Positions 8,824 through 18,195 of a DNA stretch of 64,000 bases are shown here, one piece after another; within the stretch, counting starts at the first letter, position 1; the number at the start of each line of letters is the position of its first letter. A program made the position numbers and the translations under genes. Under the pieces are notes generated by a model. The model had not been told where the DNA came from. It worked only from the letters and a program-made list of their open reading frames with translations, and did not search any database. Origin of the DNA: Paenibacillus lupini (GTDB taxonomy: Bacteria > Bacillota > Bacilli > Paenibacillales > Paenibacillaceae); assembly GCF_011761355.1 (NCBI RefSeq), contig NZ_JAASRW010000001.1, positions 434,001 to 498,000 on the forward strand, read 5' to 3'.

Positions 8824-9361
8824 ATTTTACGAATGCAGGGTCTTCGAATGGATGTGCAATCCAGCCTTCTGTTTCGATGAACAGACGTACCGCTACGATT
8901 TGGCGATTGTCCATCAATGTGAAGAAGTGAGGGATTCTCTCTGGTACGGAAATAACGTCGCCAGCTTCAAGCTCAACGTCGAAGTAACCAACTTCTTCTG
9001 TACCTTTGATAACGAAGATGCCTTTACCAGCTGTAATGGCACGTACTTCATCTTCCGTATGTGTGTGTACGGATTCGAATTTTTTCAGCAGTTCATCCAG
9101 GTTAGGAGTAGCATCGGACAACGTGATGATGTCCCATGTTTTATAACCGCGACGACCAGCGAGATCTGTAATCTCATCGTTAAAGGTAGACAAGACTTCA
9201 GCCTTCTCTTCATCGGAGAGAATAAACTTCTCTTTCAATTGTGCAGGCAGCTTAGTAGCGTCCCAATGTTCATACAAAACTTCTTGATTTTCTAAAAATT
9301 CACGAACGTTCTGTTCACCAGAAATACGCTCATTTGTATTGCGAATGCGAATTTCAGCCAT
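8822..9361 (-). CDS. mtnD: Acireductone dioxygenase (methionine salvage)
   Basis: 179 residues. This cupin metalloenzyme of methionine salvage converts acireductone plus O2 to the 2-keto acid precursor of methionine and formate (or CO off-pathway with Ni). Metal ligands are visible as HTHTEDEVR (two His and Glu) and the distal His in RIPHFFTL. Start ATG at 9361 follows an AGAGGGATTGAGA site; the longer frame adds unlike residues. It stands alone, away from other salvage genes but next to methionine synthase, transcribed divergently. Confidence 0.95.
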   Translation of the reverse strand: MAEIRIRNTNERISGEQNVREFLENQEVLYEHWDATKLPAQLKEKFILSDEEKAEVLSTFNDEITDLAGRRGYKTWDIITLSDATPNLDELLKKFESVHTHTEDEVRAITAGKGIFVIKGTEEVGYFDVELEAGDVISVPERIPHFFTLMDNRQIVAVRLFIETEGWIAHPFEDPAFVK

Positions 9362-9507
9362 TCTCAATCCCTCTTTCCCTATAGAAATTAACTGATAAGC
9401 CCAATTATAAAGCAAATGTAGTCAAATGTCGATGGATTGCCTTTTCAGCGAGCGGCTATTCTGTTACACTATTTGTTAATGATTTTCGGAGGAAGGGTGT
9501 ACGAAAT

Positions 9508-12500
9508 TTGTTGAAACCGACCATGCAAGAATTGATGCAGCAACGCATCCTCATCCTTGACGGAGCGATGGGAACGATGATTCAGCAGGCAGATCTAGTT
9601 GCTGATGATTTCGGCGGAGAAGAGCTGGATGGCTGTAATGAAATGCTCGTATTGACACGTCCAGATGTTATTTCGATGATCCATGAGAAATATCTGGAGG
9701 CTGGAGCAGATATTTTGGAAACGAATACGTTTGGTGCGACAAGCGTCGTACTGGCGGAATATGATATCCCGGAAAAAGCCCGTGAGATTAACCTAGCAGC
9801 GGCAAAGCTAGCAAGAGATGCAGCGGATAAATTCTCGACACCTGACCGCCCCCGGTATGTAGCCGGTGCGCTAGGCCCAACAACGAAAACGCTGTCGGTA
9901 ACAGGCGGTGTTACATTCGATGAGCTCGTTGACAGCTATTATGAACAGACACTTGCGCTCATTGAAGGCAATGTTGATGCCATTTTACTTGAAACATCGC
10001 AAGACACGCTGAACGTTAAAGCAGGCAGTATTGGTATTCGGAAAGCGTTCGAGGAACTTAATCGCGAGCTTCCGATTATGATTTCCGGCACAATTGAACC
10101 AATGGGAACAACACTTGCGGGGCAATCCATTGAGTCTTTCTATATTTCACTTGAGCACTTGAAGCCAGTCTCGATTGGTCTGAACTGTGCGACTGGACCG
10201 GAGTTCATGCGTGACCATATCCGTTCGCTTAGCGAAATTGCAGATTCGGCTGTTAGCTGTTATCCTAATGCAGGTCTGCCGGATGAGAATGGTAATTATC
10301 ATGAGTCACCTGAATCTCTCGCGCGAAAAATGTCGGCATTTGCCGAGCAAGGCTGGCTGAATATTGCCGGCGGCTGCTGTGGAACAACCCCAGCGCATAT
10401 TAAAGCGTTGGCTGAGACGATGGCTACTTTCGCGCCTCGTACACAATACGGCACCCATCCTGCGGCTGTATCTGGTATTGATACAGTCTTTATCGAAGAA
10501 GACAATCGCCCGATTATGATCGGGGAACGGACGAACATTTCCGGTTCACGTAAATTCAAACGCCTAATTAAAGAAGGCAAGTTTGATGAAGCATCGGAGA
10601 TCGCCCGCGCGCAGGTCAAAGGCGGCGCACATATTATCGATATTAACCTGCAGGATACGGATATCGATGAAGCTTATGCGGTTCATGAATTTTTACCGCA
10701 AGTTGTAAAGAAAATTAAAGTTCCTCTGATGCTCGATTCGACGTACGACCATATTATCGAACTTGGTCTGAAGTACTCGCAGGGTAAAGCCATTATTAAC
10801 TCGATCAACCTCGAGGACGGCGAATCGAAATTCGAGAAAATCCTTCCGCTTATTCACCAATATGGTGCATCGGTTGTCATGATCCTAATAGACGAACGCG
10901 GACAAGCGGTATCCCGCGAAGCGAAGATGGAAGTGGCGGAGCGTTCTTATAATTTGCTCGTTAATAAATACGGTATGAATCCGGAAGATATTATTTTTGA
11001 CCCGAATATGTTCCCGGTTGGTTCTGGTGACCCGCAGTATATTGGTTCAGCAGTAGAAACCATCGAAGGCATTAAGATGATTAAAGAGAAGTTCCCGAAA
11101 GCGAAGACGATTCTTGGCCTAAGTAATATTTCGTTTGGTCTGCCAGATGCTGGCCGCGAAGTGCTGAACTCGGTTTATTTGTACCATTGTACAAAAGCCG
11201 GCCTTGACTATGCGATCGTAAATACGGAAAAACTGGAACGGTACGCTTCGATCCCTGAAGAAGAGCGCAAGCTGGCAGAAGACCTCATCTACAACACGAC
11301 CGATGAGACGCTTGCTGCATTTGTCGCTGCATTCCGTGAGAAGAAAGTCGTGAAGAAAGAGAAAATATCGAATCTTTCTCTGGAAGAACGTCTTGCCTCC
11401 TATATTGTTGAAGGTACAAAAGAAGGGCTTATTCCTGACCTTGACCTTGCGCTTCAGAAATATACGGCGCTGGAAACGATCAACGGACCATTGATGCGCG
11501 GGATGGAAGAGGTTGGCCGACTGTTTAATGGCAATGAGCTGATCGTAGCAGAGGTGCTTCAAAGTGCCGAGGTTATGAAAGCATCGGTAGCTCATCTCGA
11601 ACAGTTTATGGAGAAAAATGAATCTTCCGTGAAAGGCAAAATCATTCTGGCAACGGTAAAAGGCGATGTACATGACATCGGTAAAAACCTGGTTGAGATT
11701 ATTTTGTCAAACAACGGTTACAAAATTATTAACCTTGGGATCAAGGTACCGCCTGAACAGCTTATTGAAGCTTATCGTAAAGAGAAAGCGGATATTATCG
11801 GCCTCTCCGGCTTACTTGTAAAATCTGCTCAACAGATGGTGATAACAGCGCAGGATATGCGTAATGCGGGTATTGATGCTCCAATTATGGTCGGCGGTGC
11901 AGCACTAACGCGTAAGTTCACAAAGACAAGAATCGGCCCGGAATACGATGGTCTTACGCTGTATGCGAAAGATGCTATGGACGGTCTTGATATTGCGAAC
12001 AAACTGATGGACAGCACACATCGCAGCAGAATGGAAGAAGAAATGCGTGCTTATAAGGAATCGGGTATAGATGAAGCTGAGGAGAAAAAAGTGCAGCCGC
12101 AGCTTACTCGCGTAGCTCGTTCCAAGATCTCGGTTGATGCGCCTGTCTTTATCCCGCCGGATACCGACAGACATATCCTTCGTGATGTACCGATTCCGCA
12201 TATTATTCCTTACATCAATATGCAGATGCTGCTTGGCCATCATCTTGGTCTTAAAGGCAATGTTGACAACCTGCTGCAAGAAGGCAACGAGAAAGCCGTT
12301 CAATTAAAAGAAACGGTTGATGCTATTCTGCAGGAAGGCACAACTAGCGGTATTTTGAAGGCGAATGGGATGTATCGTTTCTTCCCAGCTCAATCGACCG
12401 GTAATGACATCATTATTTATGATCCACAGGATCATACGAAAGAGATCAAACGTTTCACCTTCCCGCGTCAGCAAGTGGAGCCTTTCCTTTGTCTTGCTGA

Positions 12501-12954
12501 TTATCTGAAGCCAGTTGAGAGCGGCGTAATGGATTATGTAGGTTTCCTCGTCGTGACAGCAGGGCAAGGCATTCGCGAGCTGGCAACTGAGTGGAAGGAT
12601 CGTGGCGATTATCTGCGTTCACATGCTTTGCAATCAGTTGCGCTTGAAACAGCAGAAGCGATGGCAGAACGTGTCCATCATATGATGCGTGATGTCTGGG
12701 GTTACCCGGATCCAAGCACAATGACGATGAAGCAGCGTTTTGGCGCAAGATATCAGGGCATTCGTGTATCCTTTGGTTACCCGGCATGTCCGAACCTCGA
12801 GGATCAAGGACCTCTGTTCGAATTAATGAAGCCTGAGGATATTGGTGTCGAGTTGACGGAAGGCTTTATGATGGAGCCTGAAGCATCTGTATCAGCAATG
12901 GTATTTGCTCATCCAGAGGCACAGTACTTCAACGTTGAAAAAGTAGAACGATAG
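9508..12954 (+). CDS. metH: Cobalamin-dependent methionine synthase
   Basis: 1148 residues, full length. Order: homocysteine-binding barrel with zinc cysteines C227, C290 and C291 (GGCCGTTP); pterin/methyl-THF barrel (IGERTNISGSRKFKRLIKEG, about 340-610); B12 cap; B12 Rossmann domain with axial His722 in DVHDIGKN and GLSGLLV; and the AdoMet activation domain (about 850-1148, with SFGYPACPNLEDQ). TTG start with GGAGGAAGGG 10 bases ahead. An extended -10 (TGTTACACT, 9462-9470) is the likely promoter. The upstream gap to mtnD is 146 bases and shows no S-box or B12 riboswitch. Confidence 0.98.
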   Translation: MLKPTMQELMQQRILILDGAMGTMIQQADLVADDFGGEELDGCNEMLVLTRPDVISMIHEKYLEAGADILETNTFGATSVVLAEYDIPEKAREINLAAAKLARDAADKFSTPDRPRYVAGALGPTTKTLSVTGGVTFDELVDSYYEQTLALIEGNVDAILLETSQDTLNVKAGSIGIRKAFEELNRELPIMISGTIEPMGTTLAGQSIESFYISLEHLKPVSIGLNCATGPEFMRDHIRSLSEIADSAVSCYPNAGLPDENGNYHESPESLARKMSAFAEQGWLNIAGGCCGTTPAHIKALAETMATFAPRTQYGTHPAAVSGIDTVFIEEDNRPIMIGERTNISGSRKFKRLIKEGKFDEASEIARAQVKGGAHIIDINLQDTDIDEAYAVHEFLPQVVKKIKVPLMLDSTYDHIIELGLKYSQGKAIINSINLEDGESKFEKILPLIHQYGASVVMILIDERGQAVSREAKMEVAERSYNLLVNKYGMNPEDIIFDPNMFPVGSGDPQYIGSAVETIEGIKMIKEKFPKAKTILGLSNISFGLPDAGREVLNSVYLYHCTKAGLDYAIVNTEKLERYASIPEEERKLAEDLIYNTTDETLAAFVAAFREKKVVKKEKISNLSLEERLASYIVEGTKEGLIPDLDLALQKYTALETINGPLMRGMEEVGRLFNGNELIVAEVLQSAEVMKASVAHLEQFMEKNESSVKGKIILATVKGDVHDIGKNLVEIILSNNGYKIINLGIKVPPEQLIEAYRKEKADIIGLSGLLVKSAQQMVITAQDMRNAGIDAPIMVGGAALTRKFTKTRIGPEYDGLTLYAKDAMDGLDIANKLMDSTHRSRMEEEMRAYKESGIDEAEEKKVQPQLTRVARSKISVDAPVFIPPDTDRHILRDVPIPHIIPYINMQMLLGHHLGLKGNVDNLLQEGNEKAVQLKETVDAILQEGTTSGILKANGMYRFFPAQSTGNDIIIYDPQDHTKEIKRFTFPRQQVEPFLCLADYLKPVESGVMDYVGFLVVTAGQGIRELATEWKDRGDYLRSHALQSVALETAEAMAERVHHMMRDVWGYPDPSTMTMKQRFGARYQGIRVSFGYPACPNLEDQGPLFELMKPEDIGVELTEGFMMEPEASVSAMVFAHPEAQYFNVEKVER

Positions 12955-12963
12955 ATGCAAGCT

Positions 12964-13013
12964 AAGCCTCCGTAAGTGGGAGCTGGTATATCCAGCTTCC
13001 CTGCGGGGGCTTT
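12964..13013 (+). terminator. Terminator after metH
   Basis: AAGCCTCCG pairs imperfectly with CGGGGGCTT around an inner GGAGCTGG/CCAGCTTCC stem; the T-tail is short, so read-through into rnz is possible. Confidence 0.65.
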
Positions 13014-13056
13014 CATCCTATATTGCGCAGACTATTTGACGCGAGGTGACAGCAGA

Positions 13057-13986
13057 ATGGAAGTTTGGTTTCTGGGAACAGGCGCAGGCCGGCCGATGAA
13101 GCATCGTAATGTTACATCCATTGCACTAAAACTGCCAGACCCGGATTGTTCTTTATGGATGTTTGATGCAGGCGAAGGTACCCAGCATCAGCTGATGCGA
13201 ACGCCGCTTAAGCTCGGAAAGCTCGAAGCCTTATTCGTAACACATTTGCATGGCGATCATACATACGGAATCCCCGGATTGCTTAGTACACGGTCATATG
13301 TAGGCGGCAACGGTCCGCTTCAACTGTTTGGTCCTCCAGGTATCCGGGAGATGATTGAGACAGCATTAACGTTAAGCAGCACGCATCTTGATTATGAGAT
13401 TACTTACCATGAAGTAAGCGAAGGGGTTATTTTTAAGACGGAGCGATATACCGTTGAAGCGCTGCCGCTTGAACATCGAGTTCCTTGCTTTGGTTACCGT
13501 ATTACCGAATGCGAGAGCCCAGGGAAACTAAATGTTGAGATGCTTCAGCAATTAGGAGTTCCGGCAGGTCCGTTATTTGGCCGTATTAAAAAAGGGGAGG
13601 ACATTACGCTGCCAGACGGTACATTGATTCGTGCTGCTGATGTGGCGAGTACCCCGTTATGCGGCAGGACCATTGCTATTGCTGGGGATACCAAGCCATG
13701 CGACAACGCAATGCGGCTGGCTCGAAATGCGGATTTGCTTATCCATGAAGCAACCTTTGCTGCAGGGCAAGAGGAGAAAGCCCATTTATACGGTCACTCC
13801 ACAACCGTTGAAGCGGCGAGAACAGCACTTGAAGCGAATGCTAAGCGACTAATCATGACCCATTTCAGTACACGATTTGGCGATGATGATATTGCCGCTT
13901 TGGAAGAGGAAGCAAGGACAATATTCCCAAATTCCTCGGCAGCGTATGATCTCTATCATACTGAGGTTCCTCGAGCTAAGGGATAA
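13057..13986 (+). CDS. rnz: Ribonuclease Z
   Basis: 309 residues, as in Bacillus (307). tRNA 3'-end processing endonuclease of the metallo-beta-lactamase fold. Zinc motif THLHGDHTYGIPGLL, later ligands in LPLEHRVPCFGY, IAGDTKPC and MTHFSTRF, and the exosite region between them. The start is ATG 13057 after GAGGTGA; the 27-residue upstream extension runs through the metH terminator. Confidence 0.97.
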   Translation: MEVWFLGTGAGRPMKHRNVTSIALKLPDPDCSLWMFDAGEGTQHQLMRTPLKLGKLEALFVTHLHGDHTYGIPGLLSTRSYVGGNGPLQLFGPPGIREMIETALTLSSTHLDYEITYHEVSEGVIFKTERYTVEALPLEHRVPCFGYRITECESPGKLNVEMLQQLGVPAGPLFGRIKKGEDITLPDGTLIRAADVASTPLCGRTIAIAGDTKPCDNAMRLARNADLLIHEATFAAGQEEKAHLYGHSTTVEAARTALEANAKRLIMTHFSTRFGDDDIAALEEEARTIFPNSSAAYDLYHTEVPRAKG

Positions 13987-14220
13987 GCATCTCCTTACAA
14001 AATCATCATTGTTACTAGGCTTCGCTGATCACGTGCATCTCCATGTACAGGAGCATCAGGACGGCTTCGAGGTATCCTGGAAAGACGTCCGCTTCTGGGG
14101 TACAATCAAATGGCGTTTGGCTTAAATGTCACGCTGGACCGCGAAATGAACGTTCTGAGGCATCATTTGGGCTGGAGTAAATGTTCAATGGAATCACCAC
14201 ATGTATGGAATTTTTATTAA
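13987..14220 (+). pseudogene. 3' remnant of a membrane-bound metal-dependent hydrolase (YfhP-like)
   Basis: Bases 14027-14122 encode DHVHLHVQEHQDGFEVSWK and DVRFWGTIKW, and from 14110 another frame continues MAFGLNVTLDREMNVLRHHL, GWSKCSMESPHVWNFY-stop. Together these read like the C-terminal tail of YfhP/YbcI-type metal-dependent hydrolases, split by a frameshift. No N-terminal membrane part or metal site is present upstream because rnz ends at 13986. A terminator follows directly. The family name is from memory of the tail pattern, so it is the less certain part. Confidence 0.55.
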
Positions 14221-14252
14221 CGGTCGTGTAAAACTACATGGCCGTTTTTTCT
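14219..14252 (+). terminator. Terminator after hydrolase remnant
   Basis: AACGG-C-TGTA and TACA-G-CCGTT arms with loop AAAAC, followed by TTTTTTC. Confidence 0.75.
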
Positions 14253-14588
14253 GTTGTTTCCTTTCACATATTTAATAAATTTTGTGATGGTTCATAGGTT
14301 AATGGCAACGGAGTAATTCGAATGATTCTGGAGAAACAAAGTGTATGCTTACGATGGAGCTTTCTTGCAGAAAGCTTTTAAACGTTCGCTTTTGCTCGGG
14401 GATTCCAACTACTTTGATTAATCCATAGGAATCCCCGAGCAATGGCGATCGAAAGAACATCGAAATGCTTAGTTTGCTTTTTAACCTAATCGTAATCACA
14501 ACTCTCCGGCAAAATATGTCTTTCCCTTCCTCTAGCCAAGCGAACAAATATTCGCTAAACTGTTGGTATCAAGGGGTGACGTCCGATT
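14253..14588. other. Non-coding gap before mrfA with nested hairpins
   Basis: No supported gene in 336 bases. It holds a perfect 8-base hairpin AGCTTTCT/AGAAAGCT at 14358-14376 preceded by GCTTACGA (14347-14354), which resembles the leader motif found at three other loci, and the longer inverted repeat at 14387-14447. A reverse 82-codon frame across it has no convincing ribosome site and runs through the inverted repeat. Confidence 0.6.
14387..14447. repeat. 20-base inverted repeat
   Basis: Arms 14387-14406 and 14428-14447 match 18 of 20 (the inner 13, GCTCGGGGATTCC, are perfect) around a 21-base spacer. There is no T-run, so it is not a standard terminator. It could be a remnant of a miniature mobile element or an RNA structure. 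Confidence 0.7.
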
Positions 14589-16838
14589 ATGTTCAAGAAG
14601 AAAACTTTACCTGAATTAATAGATGAATTACGTTCCAATGAAAATATAGTGAACTGGTACGAGATGCAGCCACAAGAGGCGAAAACAACGCCATTCGACG
14701 ATAGTGTGGATCCTCGCATTCGTGCAGCATTACAAAAACGCGGGATATCAGACCTTTACACCCATCAGGGAACGGCATTCCGCCTCGCTTCCAAAGGGGA
14801 GAATATCGTTGCAGTAACACCAACGGCCTCAGGCAAAACGATGTGCTACAACCTGCCTGTGCTGCAGGCGATTGCGAAGGATGATACAAGCCGAGCGTTG
14901 TATCTTTTCCCGACCAAAGCACTTGCGCAGGATCAGAAAAGTGAGCTCAATGAGATCATCAACGAGATGGGGATCGATATTAAGAGCTACACCTATGATG
15001 GTGATACCTCTCCGGCAATCCGACAGATCGTCCGGAAAGCCGGTCATATCGTCATTACAAATCCGGATATGCTGCATTCGGCTATTTTGCCTCATCATAC
15101 GAAATGGGTAAGCTTATTTGAAAATTTAAGATATATCGTAATCGATGAACTTCATACGTACCGGGGCGTGTTCGGCAGCCATGTTGCCAATGTTATTCGT
15201 AGACTAAAGCGGATCTGTAAGTTTTATGGAAGCAATCCTACTTTCATTTGTACATCCGCTACGATTGCAAATCCGAAGGAACTGGCTGAACAGCTGACTG
15301 GCAGCCCTATGCGGCTTATTGATGATAATGGAGCGCCAAGAGGGCGAAAGCATTTTGTATTCTATAATCCGCCAATCGTGAATGTACCCCTAAATATCCG
15401 CAAGAGCGCAACAGTTGAGGTTAATCATCTGGCAAGGGAATTCCTCAAGAATAAAATCCAGACGATCGTATTTGCCCGCAGCCGGGTGAGAGTTGAAATC
15501 ATACTCAGCCATATTCAAGAGCTTGTGAAGAATGAGATTGGTACGAAGTCAATCAGGGGATACCGAGGCGGTTACCTTCCTAAGCAGCGCAGGGAAATCG
15601 AGAAAGGTCTGCGTGATGGTGAAATTCTTGGCGTTGTCAGTACAAATGCCCTGGAGCTTGGCGTAGACATCGGGCAGCTGCAAGTTTGCGTGATGACAGG
15701 TTATCCGGGCAGCATCGCGAGTACTTGGCAGCAAGCTGGACGTGCAGGAAGAAGGCATGGGGAAGCGTTGATTCTTATGGTAGCCAGCTCTACACCAATC
15801 GATCAGTATATTGTGCAAAATCCGGAGTATTTCTTCGACCGAACGCCTGAATCCGCGCGTATTAATCCGGAGAATCTGATCATTTTGGTTGACCATATCC
15901 GCTGCGCAGCTTATGAGCTGCCGTTCAAGAATACAGAGGAATTTGGTCCAGTAGAAGTAAGCGAGATTCTGGAGTATTTGCAGGAGGAACGTGTATTGCA
16001 CCGCAATGGAGATACGTTCTATTGGGCGAATCAGGCATTCCCTGCAAGTGAGATCAGCTTGCGTTCCGCATCGCAGGAAAATGTCGTTATTGTGGATCAA
16101 TCCAATGTAGCCGATGTGAGAATTATTGGGGAAATGGACCGGTTCAGCGCGATGACGCTGCTGCATGATGAAGCGATCTATTTGCATGAAGGCGTGCAAT
16201 TCCAGGTTGAGAAGCTGGACTGGGATCATAAGAAAGCTTATGTGCGTGAAGTGGACGTCGAGTATTACACAGATGCTAATCTGGCAGTGAATCTCAAAGT
16301 TCTGGAGATCGATAAGTCAAGAATCTCCGGTCATGGTGCGGTTTATCAAGGTGATGTAGCCGTTACGATGATCCCAACGATATTCAAGAAAATCAAACTA
16401 ACGACGTTTGAGAATATTGGATCAGGACCCATTCATCTGCCTGAGCAGGAGCTTCATACCCGTGCAACGTGGCTTGAGTTGAAAGATACGGACCCTGAGC
16501 TGGGGACGAAGATCCTGGAACAGCTGCTGCTTGGTATCGCAAACGTGATTCAGCATATCGTTCCCATAATGGTTATGTGCGACCGCAGTGACGTCCATGT
16601 TACTTCACAGATCAAGGCTGCTCATACAGGGCTGCCAACTATTTTTATATACGACCATTATCCAGGCGGGATTGGGCTTGCCGACGACGTATACAAACGT
16701 TTTGACGAAGTGAAGCAGGCCGCTGCCAATCTAATAAAAAAATGCTCATGCAAGGATGGATGTCCATCATGTATTGGAAACGAAATCGAAGGAATAAACG
16801 GGAAACAGAAAAGCATTCAGCTTTTATCTTATTTATAG
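14589..16838 (+). CDS. mrfA: DNA repair helicase MrfA (YprA)
   Basis: 749-residue superfamily 2 helicase that works with MrfB in excision of mitomycin C lesions independent of UvrABC. Motifs: Q/Walker A VTPTASGKTMCYN, DEAH-like IDELHTYRG, STNALELGVDIG and QQAGRAGRR. The C-terminal metal site is CSCKDGCPSCIG (four Cys), diagnostic of the DUF1998/YprA group. The N-terminus (KKTLPELIDELRSNENIVNW) matches Bacillus YprA. AAGGGGTGA lies about 10 bases ahead of the ATG. It is followed after 34 bases by mrfB. Confidence 0.95.
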   Translation: MFKKKTLPELIDELRSNENIVNWYEMQPQEAKTTPFDDSVDPRIRAALQKRGISDLYTHQGTAFRLASKGENIVAVTPTASGKTMCYNLPVLQAIAKDDTSRALYLFPTKALAQDQKSELNEIINEMGIDIKSYTYDGDTSPAIRQIVRKAGHIVITNPDMLHSAILPHHTKWVSLFENLRYIVIDELHTYRGVFGSHVANVIRRLKRICKFYGSNPTFICTSATIANPKELAEQLTGSPMRLIDDNGAPRGRKHFVFYNPPIVNVPLNIRKSATVEVNHLAREFLKNKIQTIVFARSRVRVEIILSHIQELVKNEIGTKSIRGYRGGYLPKQRREIEKGLRDGEILGVVSTNALELGVDIGQLQVCVMTGYPGSIASTWQQAGRAGRRHGEALILMVASSTPIDQYIVQNPEYFFDRTPESARINPENLIILVDHIRCAAYELPFKNTEEFGPVEVSEILEYLQEERVLHRNGDTFYWANQAFPASEISLRSASQENVVIVDQSNVADVRIIGEMDRFSAMTLLHDEAIYLHEGVQFQVEKLDWDHKKAYVREVDVEYYTDANLAVNLKVLEIDKSRISGHGAVYQGDVAVTMIPTIFKKIKLTTFENIGSGPIHLPEQELHTRATWLELKDTDPELGTKILEQLLLGIANVIQHIVPIMVMCDRSDVHVTSQIKAAHTGLPTIFIYDHYPGGIGLADDVYKRFDEVKQAAANLIKKCSCKDGCPSCIGNEIEGINGKQKSIQLLSYL

Positions 16839-16872
16839 ATATCATCCAATTGAATGAAATGGAGGGAGCACG

Positions 16873-18195
16873 ATGAGCAGTTTACGTGACCGTATGAACC
16901 GGCTTCGCGGGAACAACGCATCCGCAGCTCCCGCGGTAGAAACGGTTGAAACGGTTGAGGATGTCGTAGCAGCAGAACCAACACCTTCTCCGGCTGCTGC
17001 TCAAGATCATTTGGAGACCTTAACTGAGGAATGGTCATCCATGGGGGTAAAGCTTCTTCATAACGAAGCGGGCAGCTTCCTGATTCGCCGACAGATCTAT
17101 CCTGCTGCTCATAAGCACGGAATACACGGTCTGGATGAGCTTTCTTCATCTGTTGCGGGACTCGCTGCCTTCCATCAGGAGGCGTCTCCGCTGGAAGCAG
17201 AGCAACTGCTCTACTTGGATCTAGAGACTACAGGACTTGGTGTAGGGACAGGTAATATTCCGTTTATGGTGGGTCTGGCTTATTGGTCAGGAACAGAATT
17301 GATTGTTGAGCAGGCGGTAATCCGTCATCCCGCGGAGGAGCGGGCAATGCTGTTCTATTTGAGCGGAAAACTTGCAGGATATCGATACCTGGTTAGTTAC
17401 AATGGCAAAACCTTCGATTGGCCCGTCATGCAAACCCGGTTTATTATGAATGGCTACAATCGCAGTTTATGGCAGCCTCTCCATTTAGATTTCCTACATC
17501 CCTCTCGAAGCATATGGAAAAATACATTAACCTCCTTAAGGCTTAGCCACGTTGAGGAAGAGAGGCTTGGCATTGAGCGGGTGGATGATGTACCCGGATC
17601 ACTGGCTCCGCAGCTTTATTTTCAGTTTCTAGCTGATGGTAATCCAGAGCCTCTTAGAGGAGTGTTTGAGCATAATGAAATCGACATGCTTTCTCTCGTC
17701 TGTTTGTCTATTCGATTCGGCCATCTGCTTAATGGGGCGGAAGGCGGATATCAGCTGCCAATGCCGCAAGAACCGGAAGAGCTCATAAGGACAGGTTTAT
17801 GGCTGGAGAAGATGGGACATACAGAGCGTGCGGAGCGGATGTTTGAACTTGCTGTTCAGTCCGAGCGTGCTGCCGCAGCACCACTTTCCATGCTGGCTGC
17901 CAGAGACAAGAAGGCTGGAAATTGGGAGCGAGCTGTGTTATTGTGGCAGAAGACTGTTATACAATCCGTCCATTATGGATCTGCTGGTATCAACGCGAGT
18001 GTTGAACTAGCCATGTATTATGAACATAAGCTGAAGGATTATGATTCAGCTCTATCATATGTGACAGAAGCACTAGAACAGGCACTTAGCGATCCCCTTG
18101 GACGGCGGGATGCTAAGCGCCGCGCCGAACTTGATAGCCTTCGTAAGCGTAAAGAGCGGCTTCTGCGCAAGACGGGAAGGAAGCTTGCTGAATGA
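16873..18195 (+). CDS. mrfB: DEDDh exonuclease MrfB (YprB) with TPR tail
   Basis: 440 residues. RNase H-like exonuclease partner of MrfA. Exo I LYLDLETTGLG (about 117), Exo II YNGKTFDWPVM (about 177) and Exo III HNEIDMLSL (about 267) are intact. The N-terminal 50 residues are a low-complexity Ala/Pro/Val linker. The C-terminal 140 residues form tetratricopeptide-like helices (GHTERAERMFELAVQ, NWERAVLLWQK, DYDSALSYVTEALE). The stop overlaps the next start by four bases. Confidence 0.93.
   Translation: MSSLRDRMNRLRGNNASAAPAVETVETVEDVVAAEPTPSPAAAQDHLETLTEEWSSMGVKLLHNEAGSFLIRRQIYPAAHKHGIHGLDELSSSVAGLAAFHQEASPLEAEQLLYLDLETTGLGVGTGNIPFMVGLAYWSGTELIVEQAVIRHPAEERAMLFYLSGKLAGYRYLVSYNGKTFDWPVMQTRFIMNGYNRSLWQPLHLDFLHPSRSIWKNTLTSLRLSHVEEERLGIERVDDVPGSLAPQLYFQFLADGNPEPLRGVFEHNEIDMLSLVCLSIRFGHLLNGAEGGYQLPMPQEPEELIRTGLWLEKMGHTERAERMFELAVQSERAAAAPLSMLAARDKKAGNWERAVLLWQKTVIQSVHYGSAGINASVELAMYYEHKLKDYDSALSYVTEALEQALSDPLGRRDAKRRAELDSLRKRKERLLRKTGRKLAE

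Noticed and set aside
9362..9507. S-box or cobalamin riboswitch upstream of metH
   Set aside because: The 146-base gap shows no such aptamer core or terminator; only a promoter-like extended -10 is visible.
14299..14547. 82-codon reverse frame before mrfA
   Set aside because: Runs through an inverted repeat, lacks a clear ribosome site and has no protein-like pattern.
15549..16229. 226-codon reverse frame in mrfA
   Set aside because: Antisense shadow of the helicase gene.
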